Notes: a model not told the origin generated them from the sequence alone. A stretch of 64,000 bases of DNA from Aculops lycopersici (GCA_015350385.1 WNKI01000002.1:7832404-7896403); one strand, 5' to 3'. Shown: positions 45,314-56,474, counted from the stretch's first letter. Numbers and translations: made by a program.

Positions 45314-46855
45314 TGTATCGTGACCGCGAGTTTACGCTTATTGTGCGTCTCTACTCCTAGATTCTCATTCTACTGTTTCTCTGATAATTCGAAAAGGATT
45401 CACATTCGAAGTGACTCAACACACACTCACTTAGGACTTGAACTCGAGTGTCTCTGAAACTTGTTGAACGCAGCCACTATTCTGAGCTCACCACAATCAC
45501 TTTGCACCAGGCGCCAAGACCGACGTGACAAGCGAGCAACGAGTTGGTAATGAATATTTTGTGATAAACCCACCAGAACTTTCCCGTGAACTAAAGAGTA
45601 GCTTACAACTTGGAGTAACAAGTTTTAGTTGGTGGGTTGATTGCATCCAATTGGTAGGTTAGTAGCTTTATTTATGGATTGGCTTGTGGGTTGGTACCTT
45701 GGCCAGTATTGCGGATGATTCAATGTTGGAATTGCTGGTTGAGCTGGCTCCAATATTTGAACTTGGTATTAAAATCTCGACAACTAACAAAAGTTAACTA
45801 AAGATGATAACAAAAACAACAAACCGGCAACGCCAACACATTAATCCATTCATGAGTACAGCAAATTAAGCGAAATTTTTGGTGCTGGCTTTACTGACAA
45901 CGACAATGCCTTATACAACTACGAGTTGCATAGAAGACAATGGGCTACGATGACGACGACGATTGTAAGAGTCCAAACAAGTTCCACATGAGAGATGGCG
46001 ATGAGATGAGATGAGATGGGGTATGGTCCTTTTGCTGATAGGATAATGGGACAAAAATCAACCGACAATCTTGAGATCCCGCGTCCTCGTCCTTCCAACA
46101 AGTCAACAAGATGTCGTTGTCTTCGTCGTCGTCGCCGCCACCGTCGCTGACGAGGAGGAGGACGGAAATTTCGACGCATTTGCCCTATCTATGTGTCAGT
46201 AGATATCGAGTTTACTCTTGTTGCTTGCCCATTTGTCGCTTGGCGACCGAATCATTCGTTTCTATGGCTTCCGATGGCCACCACAACCGCCACGACCATT
46301 GTAACCACTCGTGATTCGTCAGGTGATTGATTTGTTGATTTGCTTACGCTCTTGACTCTTTGGCCGCAAGAGGCGCTAACGAGCGCATTGTCACAATCTA
46401 ATCAAAACGCCAAGACCGCCAAGACGGGCGCTGACTCGACTCTTCTGTGCTCGACTGTACGCGTCGCCAGCCGCTTAATGTAGCATGCAGAGTCCAATGG
46501 GAGTGCTCGCAACGGGTAAGAATGTGGCGGCCTTTGAAAGTGAGTGCAGAGCTCTGTGCGTGCCAAAAAAACAACAACAACATCAACACTCTTGCGCTAT
46601 CTCCCCTTCTCTTCCCTTTGCCAAACCGCGCCGAGAAAGTTCACTTGCACATTTGTGATGATCTCTCAGTATCCATAGTGTACTGTAACAAGCGTGGTAT
46701 CTACACTCTCAATATAACCCTTAATCTATCATATCTTGACAAAATTCTCATTATAAATTATTTGATTACGACATATTTCAGCACCAGCATTAAAACCACC
46801 TCATCCTCGTTCATTAGACCTGCGTATTTAAACTCAACTCTAAACCAATAACAAA
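45314..46855. other. Divergent intergenic DNA, protease and CISD promoters
   Basis: No gene seen. It has GAGATGAGATGAGATG-type short repeats near 46000-46020 and CTCGTC/GTC runs near 46110-46160. The acceptor-like TATTTCAG at 46774-46781 could mark a leader intron of the CISD gene. Frames at 45919-46179 and 46447-46851 lack support. Confidence 0.55.
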
Positions 46856-47215
46856 ATGGCAGTTTACCTCACGAAGGGCGCCGGCTTGGATCCCATGGTC
46901 ATCTCGTGGATCGGAACCGCAGTGGCCGTCGGCTACGCCGCCTATGTTACCTACTCAAGTGCCAAGGGCAAGAATTCTGCCGAATCGAAGGGTCAACCCA
47001 TTAATCACAATGTCAAAAAGGATCAACCGAAGGTTGTGGACTCGTTGGACATGGAGGATCTCGGCAACAAGAGTGTATTTTGTCGCTGTTGGAAGAGCAA
47101 GAAATTCCCCTACTGTGATGGAGCTCACGCGGCCCACAATAAGGAGTGTGGCGACAACGTTGGTCCTCTCATAATACAAAGGCGAGAGGTTCAAGCTGGT
47201 GGCGATGGAAAGTAG
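46856..47215 (+). CDS. Cisd2: CDGSH iron-sulfur protein, mitoNEET/NAF-1 type
   Basis: 119 residues from ATG 46856. One N-terminal membrane segment (about 13-33) anchors it in the outer mitochondrial or ER membrane. The CDGSH domain has ligands C76, C78, C87 and H91 in CRCWKSKKFPYCDGAH, the 3Cys-1His set that binds a [2Fe-2S] cluster. Family members transfer iron-sulfur clusters and affect mitochondrial iron, redox and calcium handling. The length fits animal CISD1/CISD2; a single arthropod gene usually serves both, so I use the CISD2 name with caution. The gene is single-exon in the coding part. Confidence 0.95.
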   Translation: MAVYLTKGAGLDPMVISWIGTAVAVGYAAYVTYSSAKGKNSAESKGQPINHNVKKDQPKVVDSLDMEDLGNKSVFCRCWKSKKFPYCDGAHAAHNKECGDNVGPLIIQRREVQAGGDGK

Positions 47216-48146
47216 TAGATTGATTGCTCATGCTAAAGCACAAAACACTAGCTTCCCACAGAAATTAGATAGATTTATGCGAGTTGGTATCGTCACTTTT
47301 GTTATCACAAAGCTGGTTACGCTTGCTTTGTGTTATTAGATTTCATCATCTCAACACCAAATGCAATCGCAAGGCACTCTTGATTTAAGAGCGCGGATGA
47401 CGACATAGAGTAGTGAGGAGAGGGTGAAGAGTTCTTTTTTCTGTTTCTACATTTAGAACTCGCATGGAATTTCTTTCTGGGAAAGGATTGAAAATGGAAA
47501 AATATACACAAGAGATACAACTTAAATCAAAATAATAATTATAATAATAAGAATTCAAATTGTATTAATAATTAACTCTATTTCGACGATCTATTTTGTT
47601 ACACTTGGCTCTCAACGATACCTAATGATGGCTGTCATCCAACTATTGTGACTGATAACTTGAAAATCTAACTTTCTATTTGCCAATGGCCGAGAGCCAA
47701 CAAAATGAGATTACAGTAAGACAGGAATTTTTTTGTCTGATTCGATTATCACTACAGAGGACTCACTCTCTACTCTTGTGGGTGAAAAGTCAATTACAAC
47801 TAGATCAGTATCTAATTACAGTAGTCTTCTCATCAAGACAAACGGAGATTTATTTTGGTCTCTTCCCCCTCGAGTTATGAGAAAATCGACGCATTGAACA
47901 GCGCGGCATTTCGCGTCGGTAGGGGAACGGAGAGTTTAGCGGCGCAAACAGTACGAAAAAGGACCAAGTGTAGATTTCTCAAAGGGACACTCTAATTCAG
48001 TTATTAGGAAAACAATTTTTCAACAACTACATTAGATTGATTTCACTCTATTTAAGTATCAACCCATCACATCTTTATTTTTGTAACAGTAAAAATTCTC
48101 TCCTATCAATAATCACTCTATTCACTAAATAGGTAGTATATTCAAC
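47216..48146. other. Intergenic DNA between CISD and HADHB genes
   Basis: AT-rich, with (ATT/AAT)-like pieces near 47530-47575. TATTTAAG at 48049 is a promoter candidate. A frame at 47317-47520 (-) shows nothing. Confidence 0.55.
48049..48056 (+). promoter_or_regulatory. TATTTAAG box before HADHB
   Basis: TATA-like element about 90 bp before the HADHB ATG, at a distance that fits a short leader. Confidence 0.4.
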
Positions 48147-49421
48147 ATGTTGAGGGCACTAAAACCAACTGTCTTGATCGATGGAGTTCGAACTCCTTTC
48201 ACCAAGTCATCGACGGAATATAAAGATTTGATGGCATACCAACTGCAGAGGTTAGCATTTCTTGCCCTGTTAAAAAAGACTGGAGTCCCTAAGAATGATA
48301 TTCAACAGATTATTAGTGGAACTGTCATTCAAGAGAACAAGACATCAAATATTGCTCATGAAGCCGCGGCCACGAGCAACCTTCCACAAAACATACCCTG
48401 TTACACTGTGACACTAGCTTGTATCTCATCCAATGTAGCCATCACCAATGCAATGGGCCATATAGGAACAGGAAAGTATGATTCAATTCTATGTGGAGGT
48501 GTAGAGACCATGTCAGATGTCCCAATTCGTTTATCGCAACCAGCGCGTCAGCTTGCCCTAGAAATGAACTCGGCTAAGTCGATGGGTGCAATTCTACAAA
48601 AACTATCCAAGATTCGTGGTAAGCATCTCTCTTTGGACCTACCCGCAGTTGCTGAGTTCACATCTGGTGAGACTATGGGGCACTCAGCCGACCGGTTGGC
48701 TCAAGCTTTTAATATAAGCCGTAAGGACCAGGATGAGTATGCGCTGAGATCGCACACTCTGGCCGATAAGGCAACAAAGGAAAATCTCTTGTCCGATATG
48801 GATCCAGTTTTCTTGGCCAAGAAGATAGTTAACCAAGATAATGGAATCCGTCCATCGTCAATGGAGCAAATGTCAAAGTTGAAGCCAGCCTTCATCAAAC
48901 CCTATGGCACAGTTACAGCAGCCAATTCATCATTCTTGACCGATGGTGCCTCGGCCTGTTTAGTGATGAGCGAAGAGAAGGCAAAGGCTAGTGGATTCAA
49001 GCCAAAGGCTTACCTTAGAGACTATGTCTACACGAAAGCTGACGCCAAAGACCAGTGTCTTTTGGGACCATCTTACGCCATTCCAAGACTATTACACGAT
49101 AACAAGCTTACAATGAAGGATATCGATGTCATTGAAATGCATGAAGCTTTCGCTGGCCAAATACTTGCCAACATGGCAGCCATGAATAGTGACTACTTTA
49201 ATGAGAATTACACCAAGGTCAAGAAGGTTGGAGCACCAGACATGAACAAACTGAATAAGTGGGGAGGTTCCCTCTCGTTGGGACACCCATTTGGTGCCAC
49301 CGGTATCAGGTTAGTCACCACCGCTGCAAATAGGTTGATACAAGAGAATGGAAAATATGCAGTTGTTGCGGCTTGTGCCGCTGGGGGTCATGGACATGCC
49401 ATGTTGATTGAAAGATACTAG
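48147..49421 (+). CDS. HADHB: Trifunctional protein beta subunit, 3-ketoacyl-CoA thiolase
   Basis: 424 residues, single exon. Thiolase signatures: nucleophile Cys92 in VTLACISSN, NEAFA-box equivalent EMHEAFAGQ, GHPFGATG with His380, and AACAAGGHGHAM with the second Cys410. The enzyme cleaves 3-ketoacyl-CoA to acetyl-CoA and a shortened acyl-CoA in the mitochondrial beta-oxidation complex with HADHA. The opening VLIDGVRTPF, SSTEYKDLMAYQLQRLA and the lack of a peroxisomal signal favour HADHB over ACAA1/ACAT. Its N-terminus is short: only about seven residues (MLRALKP) precede the core, so the usual import leader is reduced or lies in an unseen exon. AATAAA at 49468-49473; it converges with the reductase gene 65 bp away. 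Confidence 0.93.
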   Translation: MLRALKPTVLIDGVRTPFTKSSTEYKDLMAYQLQRLAFLALLKKTGVPKNDIQQIISGTVIQENKTSNIAHEAAATSNLPQNIPCYTVTLACISSNVAITNAMGHIGTGKYDSILCGGVETMSDVPIRLSQPARQLALEMNSAKSMGAILQKLSKIRGKHLSLDLPAVAEFTSGETMGHSADRLAQAFNISRKDQDEYALRSHTLADKATKENLLSDMDPVFLAKKIVNQDNGIRPSSMEQMSKLKPAFIKPYGTVTAANSSFLTDGASACLVMSEEKAKASGFKPKAYLRDYVYTKADAKDQCLLGPSYAIPRLLHDNKLTMKDIDVIEMHEAFAGQILANMAAMNSDYFNENYTKVKKVGAPDMNKLNKWGGSLSLGHPFGATGIRLVTTAANRLIQENGKYAVVAACAAGGHGHAMLIERY

Positions 49422-49486
49422 GCTTAGGTGAAGTCAGTCATGTTGGTGGTTCATTTTCGAGTTGAGGAATAAATTTTACTTTCTTT

Positions 49487-50440
49487 TCACAATAATTTAG
49501 GTACGATTGCTGTGCGCCCCTTTGGATAGTCTTTGTAGCTTTTCTTGTACCATTTGTGCTCAGTTATTGCGTTTAGTGTTTGAGTCGACAGAACTAGAAG
49601 GAATATCAAGTTCCAATAGAAGACATTAAAGTCTTGGATAACTACGATCAGGAGATAGAGAATGATTTCAATGAGAAAGTGTGGACATGTAACGTATTCA
49701 AATAGACCTCCGGTTGGCACATAATGTTGCTCAGTTATAACCCGTCCCCACTTGTCCTTTCTTAGATTTGCCAAAATCTTGTGACATTTGTGCTGATAAT
49801 GAGATGCATAGACAAAGAGTACAAATAAAGCTGCTCTCTTCTTGGTTACTAGATTGTCTAGTATTGCAACTAGAGTATTTTGGCTCGCTGTCTGTGAGTA
49901 TAGGATTGGACATATAGTGCTCAAGGCGGCCAAAACATAAAATAGATGTCCGAATGCGTAATGTATCAGATTTATCTTGGAACTACTTGAATAGACGCTC
50001 ACGAAATAGCTTTCATATAAGCGCCTAGTTGACTGGACAAGCATTAGTATAATCGTGAATAATAACGACGTGATTGTGTCTATAGAGTCATGTGTTTCGA
50101 TTTTGACATATTTGCAAGTATAGTTGATGCAAGATTCTAGGTTCGCCATGAATATGGGTCTAAAATTTGAAGGTAGATAATATAGAATGAATAGAATAAG
50201 ACTAGATAGGAATGATATTATTGCTGTCAGATAGAAATGCCCAAAGAACTTTTTGGGAACTAAATACAATGTCCAAAACAACCCTTTCTTCTTACTTGAT
50301 TCGAGTGACTTTCCGTATACGTAGAACTTCGAGGCGGTTTTGTTCTCTGATAATATAAGAAATAGACCATAGGAACTTATTGTGGACCAGATGGCGACCC
50401 ATATCCCAACTAGTGGGTCGGATTTGGATAATGAGTCCAT
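49487..50440 (-). CDS. SRD5A3: SRD5A3-like polyprenol reductase
   Basis: 317 residues from ATG 50440, single exon, with about six hydrophobic helices. The C-terminal steroid 5-alpha-reductase domain is clear: HYVPTGGLFEYVTCPHFLIEIILYL, WNLIFLLVL, and the final LNAITEHKWYKKSYKDYPKGRTAIVPKLL. The PTGGLFEYVxxPHFLxE motif is specific to the SRD5A3 branch. This branch reduces polyprenol in the ER so that dolichol can be made for N-glycosylation, rather than acting on testosterone. The N-terminal half is divergent, as usual in arthropods. It starts 246 bp from the divergent ZFAND1-like gene. Confidence 0.88.
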   Translation of the reverse strand: MDSLSKSDPLVGIWVAIWSTISSYGLFLILSENKTASKFYVYGKSLESSKKKGLFWTLYLVPKKFFGHFYLTAIISFLSSLILFILYYLPSNFRPIFMANLESCINYTCKYVKIETHDSIDTITSLLFTIILMLVQSTRRLYESYFVSVYSSSSKINLIHYAFGHLFYVLAALSTICPILYSQTASQNTLVAILDNLVTKKRAALFVLFVYASHYQHKCHKILANLRKDKWGRVITEQHYVPTGGLFEYVTCPHFLIEIILYLLIVVIQDFNVFYWNLIFLLVLSTQTLNAITEHKWYKKSYKDYPKGRTAIVPKLL

Positions 50441-50686
50441 CTTGATGTAGTAAATATATACCGAATATCAATCTAACAATACGATGGATAACATGGCCTC
50501 CATTATGCACAGAATGAATGCTAACAAGTTTCATCTGAGAAAATCTAAACTTCGTCGCACACGTGATGCGTTCACTTTTGTAGACAAACAATACCCATCA
50601 TTCGTCGATACGACTTAAGGTGTTTTCTGCAATTATTGAATTTTATCAAATTATTGTTGTGATATCAATAAAGTTGGTAATTACTA

Positions 50687-51535
50687 ATGGAACTTCCTCA
50701 CGTTGGACAGAACTGTATGATTTGCAATAGAAACGACTACCTGCCTTTCAAGTGTAGCCATTGTGATAAGATTGTATGCATCGACCATAAAACAAACCAT
50801 GGAACAGATTGCTCACTTCAAGCCACAACATTCGATGGCGCCCCACAGGATGGCCATAAAGTTGAAAGTATCAAGCAAAAATGTGACTTCTGCAAAAAGA
50901 TCACATTGAAATTAGAGTTGACAGAATGCCAACTTTGCGAATCATTCAACTGCCTCTATCACAGGCACCAGTTCCAGCACAGTTGTCCGAAGTTGGTGGA
51001 GCTATCATTGCAAAGAAAGATAGATGAAGATAGGAAACAAGAAAGACAAAAAGATGCACTGAACAAATTGAACAAAATTGTCAGACCTACCATACCAAGC
51101 ACAGAAGGCAATCCAATACCAAAACCCACGGACCCCAAAAAGAGAGCATTAGCCAATCGAGTTCGCGTTATGAAATTACGCCAATCTGCTAAGGGACCGC
51201 CAAACATCTTAGATCAAGATAAGATCTTCTTCGAGGTTAAGTTTGTTCATAAGCCAGAAGTGGAGATATCAAACTCACAAAAAGATGGACAAATCTCAAG
51301 AATTTTCACGACAGTCAAGCACACTATAGGTCGTATGGTTGATTGGTCAGCCGAAGAGCTCGGATTGGTCAACAAAAATCATATTGCCGGCGCACATCAA
51401 CTAGCTTTCGAGAAGATACTCGAATCAGGCGAAATACTTATAATTGATAGTCAGTCAACTTTTCAAAGTTATCTGGACGACAAGAAACTAGAGAATGGCG
51501 ACGAGTTAATTATAAGTTACTCTCTTGCAAAATGA
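50687..51535 (+). CDS. ZFAND1: ZFAND1-like AN1 zinc finger protein
   Basis: 282 residues from ATG 50687. Two AN1-type zinc fingers occupy the first 110 residues: CMICNRNDYLPFKCSHCDKIVCIDHKTNHGTDC and CDFCKKITLKLELTECQLCESFNCLYHRHQFQHSC. A charged, helix-like linker with a KRALANRVRVMKLRQSAKGP segment leads into a ubiquitin-like C-terminal domain (IFFEVKFV to GDELIISYSL). This order is that of ZFAND1, which recruits the proteasome and p97/VCP to stress granules. A 246-bp spacer separates it from the minus-strand SRD5A3-like gene. Confidence 0.9.
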   Translation: MELPHVGQNCMICNRNDYLPFKCSHCDKIVCIDHKTNHGTDCSLQATTFDGAPQDGHKVESIKQKCDFCKKITLKLELTECQLCESFNCLYHRHQFQHSCPKLVELSLQRKIDEDRKQERQKDALNKLNKIVRPTIPSTEGNPIPKPTDPKKRALANRVRVMKLRQSAKGPPNILDQDKIFFEVKFVHKPEVEISNSQKDGQISRIFTTVKHTIGRMVDWSAEELGLVNKNHIAGAHQLAFEKILESGEILIIDSQSTFQSYLDDKKLENGDELIISYSLAK

Positions 51536-51893
51536 ATAAATTCATCCTGCCGACTTGGAATCCTTTGCAAGAGCACCCGGTCAACCACTTTATCAACTGC
51601 TACCTGATTAGTCCAGCTTGATTCTGCGTGATGATTCACATTCTTGCTAAAAGGATGGTCTTGGTAAATCTCCATGACTCACCGCGTAATGACTACATCA
51701 ACCTTGCGTGGTAACGACCACCCGGAGATTTTTCCGCGCATCAGCTGTTGTTTTTGTTTGTTCTCTGGTCTGTGACACCTGAACGTGCCGAAAATTGCAC
51801 TTCTATTCTTACGATGTATTTTAATTGTACATTATAAATGTAAATTTTCATTCTATTTGTAACAAGATATATCTGTAATCCCACTATCCAAAA
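51536..51893. other. Intergenic DNA before the CLC gene
   Basis: 358 bp holding the ZFAND1-like 3' end and the CLC promoter. There is no AATAAA directly after 51535. AT-rich sequence without a clear box near 51820-51880. Confidence 0.55.
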
Positions 51894-54614
51894 ATGGATG
51901 ATCAAAATGATAGAACTTTGTCAAGGAAATTTGAAAGTTTGGACTATGACCTGATCGAAAATGTGGTCTATTTAGAACATCAACACAAGTCTAGATTTAA
52001 GAACTTTCTATGGCGAGAGTTCCAAAGATGGCTCGCCATATTCCTAATCGGTTTAGCCACCGCCATGTCAGGCTTCTTTGCCGGCTCAGCCGTGAGCTAC
52101 TTAACTCGTGAGAAATTTTCAGAAATAATCCAAAGCTCCAATGATAGATGCCAAAGAAATAACACAACCCACGAACCCCCGGCCCTTAGTCAACAATTCC
52201 AATGCATGTTTATTCCATATATGATTTGGCTTGCCTGGAACATTGGACCATCTCTCATTGGGTCTGCAATGGTGACTTATATTGCACCCGTCGCGGCAGG
52301 CAGTGGTATTCCAGTTGTCAAGTGTTACTTAAATGGTGTCAAGATACCCGAAGTAGTGAGATTCAAGACCTATGTTACAAAACTCCTGGGTGTTGTTGCG
52401 TCAGTTGTCGGCGGGTTGGCAGTTGGAAAGGAGGGTCCATTCATTCATTGTGGTGCCGCGATTGGAGCTGGTCTGTCCCAAGGTATGAGCACCACCCTAA
52501 AGTATAATACTAAGTTATTTAGATCATTCCGGAACGATAGGGATAAACGGGACTTTGTATCAGCCGGAGCGTCGGCTGGTGTAGCTGCCGCCTTTGGGGC
52601 TCCCATAGGCGGAGTTCTGTTTGCCCTCGAAGAGGGGGCATCATTTTGGAACCAAGCGCTTACCTGGAGAATATTCTTTTGCTCAATGATGACATCATTT
52701 ATATTGAATCTTTTTATGTCAGCCTACAATCAACAAGCTGGCATCTTGGCCTTCTACAGTTTAGTCAACTTTGGCCTGGTCGAGGAGTTGGATTACTTTT
52801 GGTTCGAGATCCCTGTTTACATATGCATCGGCATATGGGGAGGTATCATAGGTGCCTCCTTTTGTTATACCAACCTTGTAATAACTAGATGGCGTAAGAG
52901 ATATCTCAACGAGAATTGGAAGAAAGTATTAGAAGTGATACTAGTTGCCATATTAACTGCAACCGCAGGCGTGATACTCATACTCTTTGCCTCGGATTGC
53001 CGCAAGATTCCAACGCCAAAATCTTTCGCAAAAAACCACCACCAAAACTTGCCCAACTTTTCAAGCATATCAACAATCAACTATGATAATATCAATCATT
53101 CGAGTTCGATCTACATGAGTACCAATAGACAGCGAGGCCTCTGGTCACGACACCTCAATCCGAATGGCTCACATCCACTTACTTACGACGGAGATGATGA
53201 AATCAAGCGAGCACTTCTCGGACATACTATCAACTTTATGTGTCCAACTGGTGAATACTCAGCAATGAGCTCGTTATGGTTGAAGACATCAGAAGGAGTG
53301 GCTTCGACTTTCATGGTTATGCAAGATGGTATTTGGTCCATTAGAACATTGGCAATATTTTTAATAGTCTATTATATTTTAGCTGTGATCACATATGGCC
53401 TCAGTATATCCTCGGGTGTATTTATTCCCTCTCTATTGATTGGCGCAACAGGTGGCCGCCTATTTGGTATGATCCTATTATACTACCTAGGGCCACTTGA
53501 GTGGTTGACCCAACAGAACAAGTTTGCAATCATTGGCGCTGCCTCGGTCTTAGGCGGCGTGGTTCGGATGACAATATCGTTGACAGTTATTATCATTGAA
53601 GCCACTGGATGCATATCATTCGGCTTGCCCATCATGATTTGCCTCATGGTATCAAAATGGGTGGCCGATTCATTCATTGAAGGTCTCTATGATTTAGCCA
53701 TACACCTGGGCAACATTCCATTTCTCGACTGGGAGCCGCCTATCAAATCGTATTCAATCTACGCCTCGGACGCCATGTCGCCGGATGTCAAGGTATTACA
53801 AACAACTGAGACAGTGGCAAATTTAATCAATATACTCCAGTCTACAACTCACAATGGATTTCCGGTGGTCGATTTGGAAGACGATTATGTCTTGTCGTTG
53901 AGGCAAGCAGGTAAGCGGAGATCGAGAACGACCGGCGATATGTTGGACACGCCAAGTACCCTGGGTGGCGATCAATCAATAAGTTACTATACTCCTCGCG
54001 AGAGTGTCGCAACGCCATCGAGACAACAATTGAGCAATTTGTATCTACAGCAATCAGATTGCACTGATACACAGACACTTGTTGACGAGGTTAGTCCCAT
54101 TGATGGACATAGATCAAATGGCTCGTCGTTGTCGACGACAAACGAGGACTTTTTAGTTGGCTCCTTTCAAAGGTGCGGCGTGACGGCAAAACGCGAATCC
54201 TATGGCCGTTTTCGTGGCATCATTCTACGTTGGCAAATACTAGTCATGTTAGATCTCAAAATATTTAACGAGAATGAGCGTAGTTATGAAATGTTGAACT
54301 TGGAAGCATTTCAAAAAACCTATCCACGTTATCCATCGCTAGAGAAGGTTATTGCTGGATTAAGTAGCGAGATGTACAAGTATCATGTGGATCTACGCTC
54401 CATTATGAATCCAAATCCCTACACCGTACTATATTCGGCTAGTTTCCCTCGAATCTACCAGCTTTTTAGGTCTCTAGGATTGAGGCACCTGGTTGTGACG
54501 GACGACCGGAATCAAGTTGTTGGAATGATAACTCGTAAGGATCTGGCCAGATATGTTAGAGAGCGCGATCGCGATGGATTATCCCGGTTCCATGAGTTGC
54601 GTTACAGTTCTTAG
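51894..54614 (+). CDS. CLC-6/7-type chloride/proton exchanger
   Basis: 906 residues in a single exon. CLC signatures: GSGIP (136-140), GKEGP with gating Glu180, and LEEGASFWNQ (246-247) with the proton Glu that marks exchangers rather than channels. GVFIPSLLIGA is the third anion-site motif. The opening ESLDYD and the extended CPTGEYSAMSSLW loop match the lysosomal CLC-6/7 branch; these load chloride into late endosomes and lysosomes. A Ser/Asn/His-rich loop lies at about 385-430. Two CBS domains follow the membrane part: the first near 630-665 and the second at 830-900 (LRSIMNPNPYTV through VVGMITRKDLARYV). An insert of about 110 mostly polar residues (about 670-780) separates them, longer than usual. 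Assignment to CLCN7 or CLCN6 is not settled. Confidence 0.92.
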   Translation: MDDQNDRTLSRKFESLDYDLIENVVYLEHQHKSRFKNFLWREFQRWLAIFLIGLATAMSGFFAGSAVSYLTREKFSEIIQSSNDRCQRNNTTHEPPALSQQFQCMFIPYMIWLAWNIGPSLIGSAMVTYIAPVAAGSGIPVVKCYLNGVKIPEVVRFKTYVTKLLGVVASVVGGLAVGKEGPFIHCGAAIGAGLSQGMSTTLKYNTKLFRSFRNDRDKRDFVSAGASAGVAAAFGAPIGGVLFALEEGASFWNQALTWRIFFCSMMTSFILNLFMSAYNQQAGILAFYSLVNFGLVEELDYFWFEIPVYICIGIWGGIIGASFCYTNLVITRWRKRYLNENWKKVLEVILVAILTATAGVILILFASDCRKIPTPKSFAKNHHQNLPNFSSISTINYDNINHSSSIYMSTNRQRGLWSRHLNPNGSHPLTYDGDDEIKRALLGHTINFMCPTGEYSAMSSLWLKTSEGVASTFMVMQDGIWSIRTLAIFLIVYYILAVITYGLSISSGVFIPSLLIGATGGRLFGMILLYYLGPLEWLTQQNKFAIIGAASVLGGVVRMTISLTVIIIEATGCISFGLPIMICLMVSKWVADSFIEGLYDLAIHLGNIPFLDWEPPIKSYSIYASDAMSPDVKVLQTTETVANLINILQSTTHNGFPVVDLEDDYVLSLRQAGKRRSRTTGDMLDTPSTLGGDQSISYYTPRESVATPSRQQLSNLYLQQSDCTDTQTLVDEVSPIDGHRSNGSSLSTTNEDFLVGSFQRCGVTAKRESYGRFRGIILRWQILVMLDLKIFNENERSYEMLNLEAFQKTYPRYPSLEKVIAGLSSEMYKYHVDLRSIMNPNPYTVLYSASFPRIYQLFRSLGLRHLVVTDDRNQVVGMITRKDLARYVRERDRDGLSRFHELRYSS

Positions 54615-56474
54615 TTTGAGCTAGATAGCTTCAAGCTGGCTTTCACCTGTAAGGTCTAATTAGCCCTCCTCAGAAACAGGTAATATGTTTTTAAGTGATA
54701 CATTCAAATAGCACAAAAAGTAAAGTAATTACATAATACACTATGTTCATTTTATACGCGTATAAAGTGGCCTCGTCCTGTCTAATTTCGTCTGTTCTGG
54801 TCAGCTATGTGCTCAACTAGCCTCCCATAAATAGCTTAGCGCATAAATGAGTTCTCTATGCAACAGAGTTAATCTTTGTTCATACTGTTACTAGTGTAAC
54901 TAAGTCGCCCGTTAGCCATCATCCACAATAGGAGTTTCAGATGAAAGGAAGTAGATTGTTTATAAAATGTCGATGCAAATTTAAAATCAGCAAACGGCAA
55001 CCATGTTGTTTTAGTGGAGAGATCTACTCATATAAACGTTGAACTAATCAATCAAAATCCAGTTAGAGCCTCCGGCTAGTTCGACCTTTAGTTTCATTTG
55101 ATTTTTCATTGTTCCATGTCAAAGAGAGAAATCTATTCATTGAATTACCACTGTAGCTCCATCGGCACCGGCCTCTCCTTGTTTCCTGTTGGCTTCGTCT
55201 CGATGAATGTCGACTGTGACTTTTCTCATTTGGTTTTATCAATTCCCAAACTTTCTTTGAAACCGTTGTATTGATTTATGTCAAACAGATACAAGCTGCC
55301 ATTGGCTGCGTTAACACTGGAGCTTTAGCCTTCTTTCTGTACTCCCCGAAGATGAGCTCTTTGAGCTTTTACAAGGATTAGCTCACTTACCCCCCCCCCT
55401 CCCCGAGGTGAAGGACAATTTTACTCTAGCTCCTAGAGCATTGAAAAGAGAACGCGGAATTTAGGTTGGTTCCAACATTTTACTTTATACTAATAGAATA
55501 GGAATTACATCATTAGAACCAGCCACTCTGATCGTTTAACATGCGTTTAGTTCGGCATCGTCGCGTCTAGTCTAGTCTGGTCTTATCTCGTCTAGTCAGA
55601 TGCCCTAATACTCCACCAATATGCGACAGGTGAGTTGAATATTTTTAGATTGTTCACAGCTACATAATTGTATCAATATCTATACTAAACAATGCTTTTT
55701 TGGCAAAAAATCTAATCTTATTGCGCAAGTGAGCCTTTCAAATAGAGGTGATCATATATTTGATGTCGAGTTTCCCGTAGTTAATTTCATATACATTCAT
55801 AAACAACAGGTAACTCGACAATCTCCATGTACGTGCATGTGGACCTAGGGATTTTGAGCTAGGTTCTAGCGCACCGAGTAAAACAACGCACCTGTGCGCG
55901 CAAATAATTTCTCGTAACTAACCTAGCGGGCTAACGACTCCCCTATGCTTCATGACTGAGAGGATTATGTTTGTATGACGAAGTATCATATCAATTACTA
56001 GCTACTCTAGGCGCATGAATAAAAGGACGGAGATTATTTGTTTAGTTCATGTTGATGAAATTTATTACCAGGTAATGGCAATGGTGTTGATTATTGTGTA
56101 AACAACTGAACAAGTCCTCTCAAATCATCATCGTCGAACCGATTAACAAGAAGCCAGTTAGAAATATCGCACTTTAGCTGTTTGGTCTGTCGATTGTTCG
56201 ACCTCTAGTTTTTATTTCCAAGAGTGAGAAATAACAAGCAGTAGTCCACTCATTAGACTACAATTGTCCAAGAGATAAAAGGATTGTTTGACAGAGATTT
56301 TAGATTCAGTTGGTTTCATTTTAAATGTGATAACTCTCTCTCTTATCAAGTATTAGAATACAGATATAAATATACATTTATATATATATATGGACCTGAT
56401 CAAAACAAAGCGAAACAGATACCACCGCAACTTGAATCTGAATTAGAAGTAGCAGGAAGAGAGAAAGACACAAG
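54615..56474. other. Intergenic DNA with MFSD6-like relic and repeated promoter block
   Basis: Contains the upstream block of the tandem MFSD6-like family in two degenerate copies (about 54760-55150 and 55550-56290) around the relic at 55154. CCCCCCCCCTCCCC near 55392-55403 is a C-rich tract. The longest frame (56284-56478) is the leader of the next gene, not a gene. Confidence 0.6.
55154..55370 (+). pseudogene. Relic of a third MFSD6-like gene
   Basis: About 210 bp matching 57487-57740 of the intact gene at 56475. The match begins near the CCGGCxTCTCC..GTTTCCxGTTGGC stretch, continues through GAAACxGTT.TGATTTAT.TCAAACAGATACAAGCTG, and ends at GGAGCTTTAGCCTTCTT. Pieces are deleted and the frame is broken. 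It is closer to the first intact gene than to the second, so it probably arose from a duplication of that gene or its ancestor, followed by decay. No open frame survives. Confidence 0.75.
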
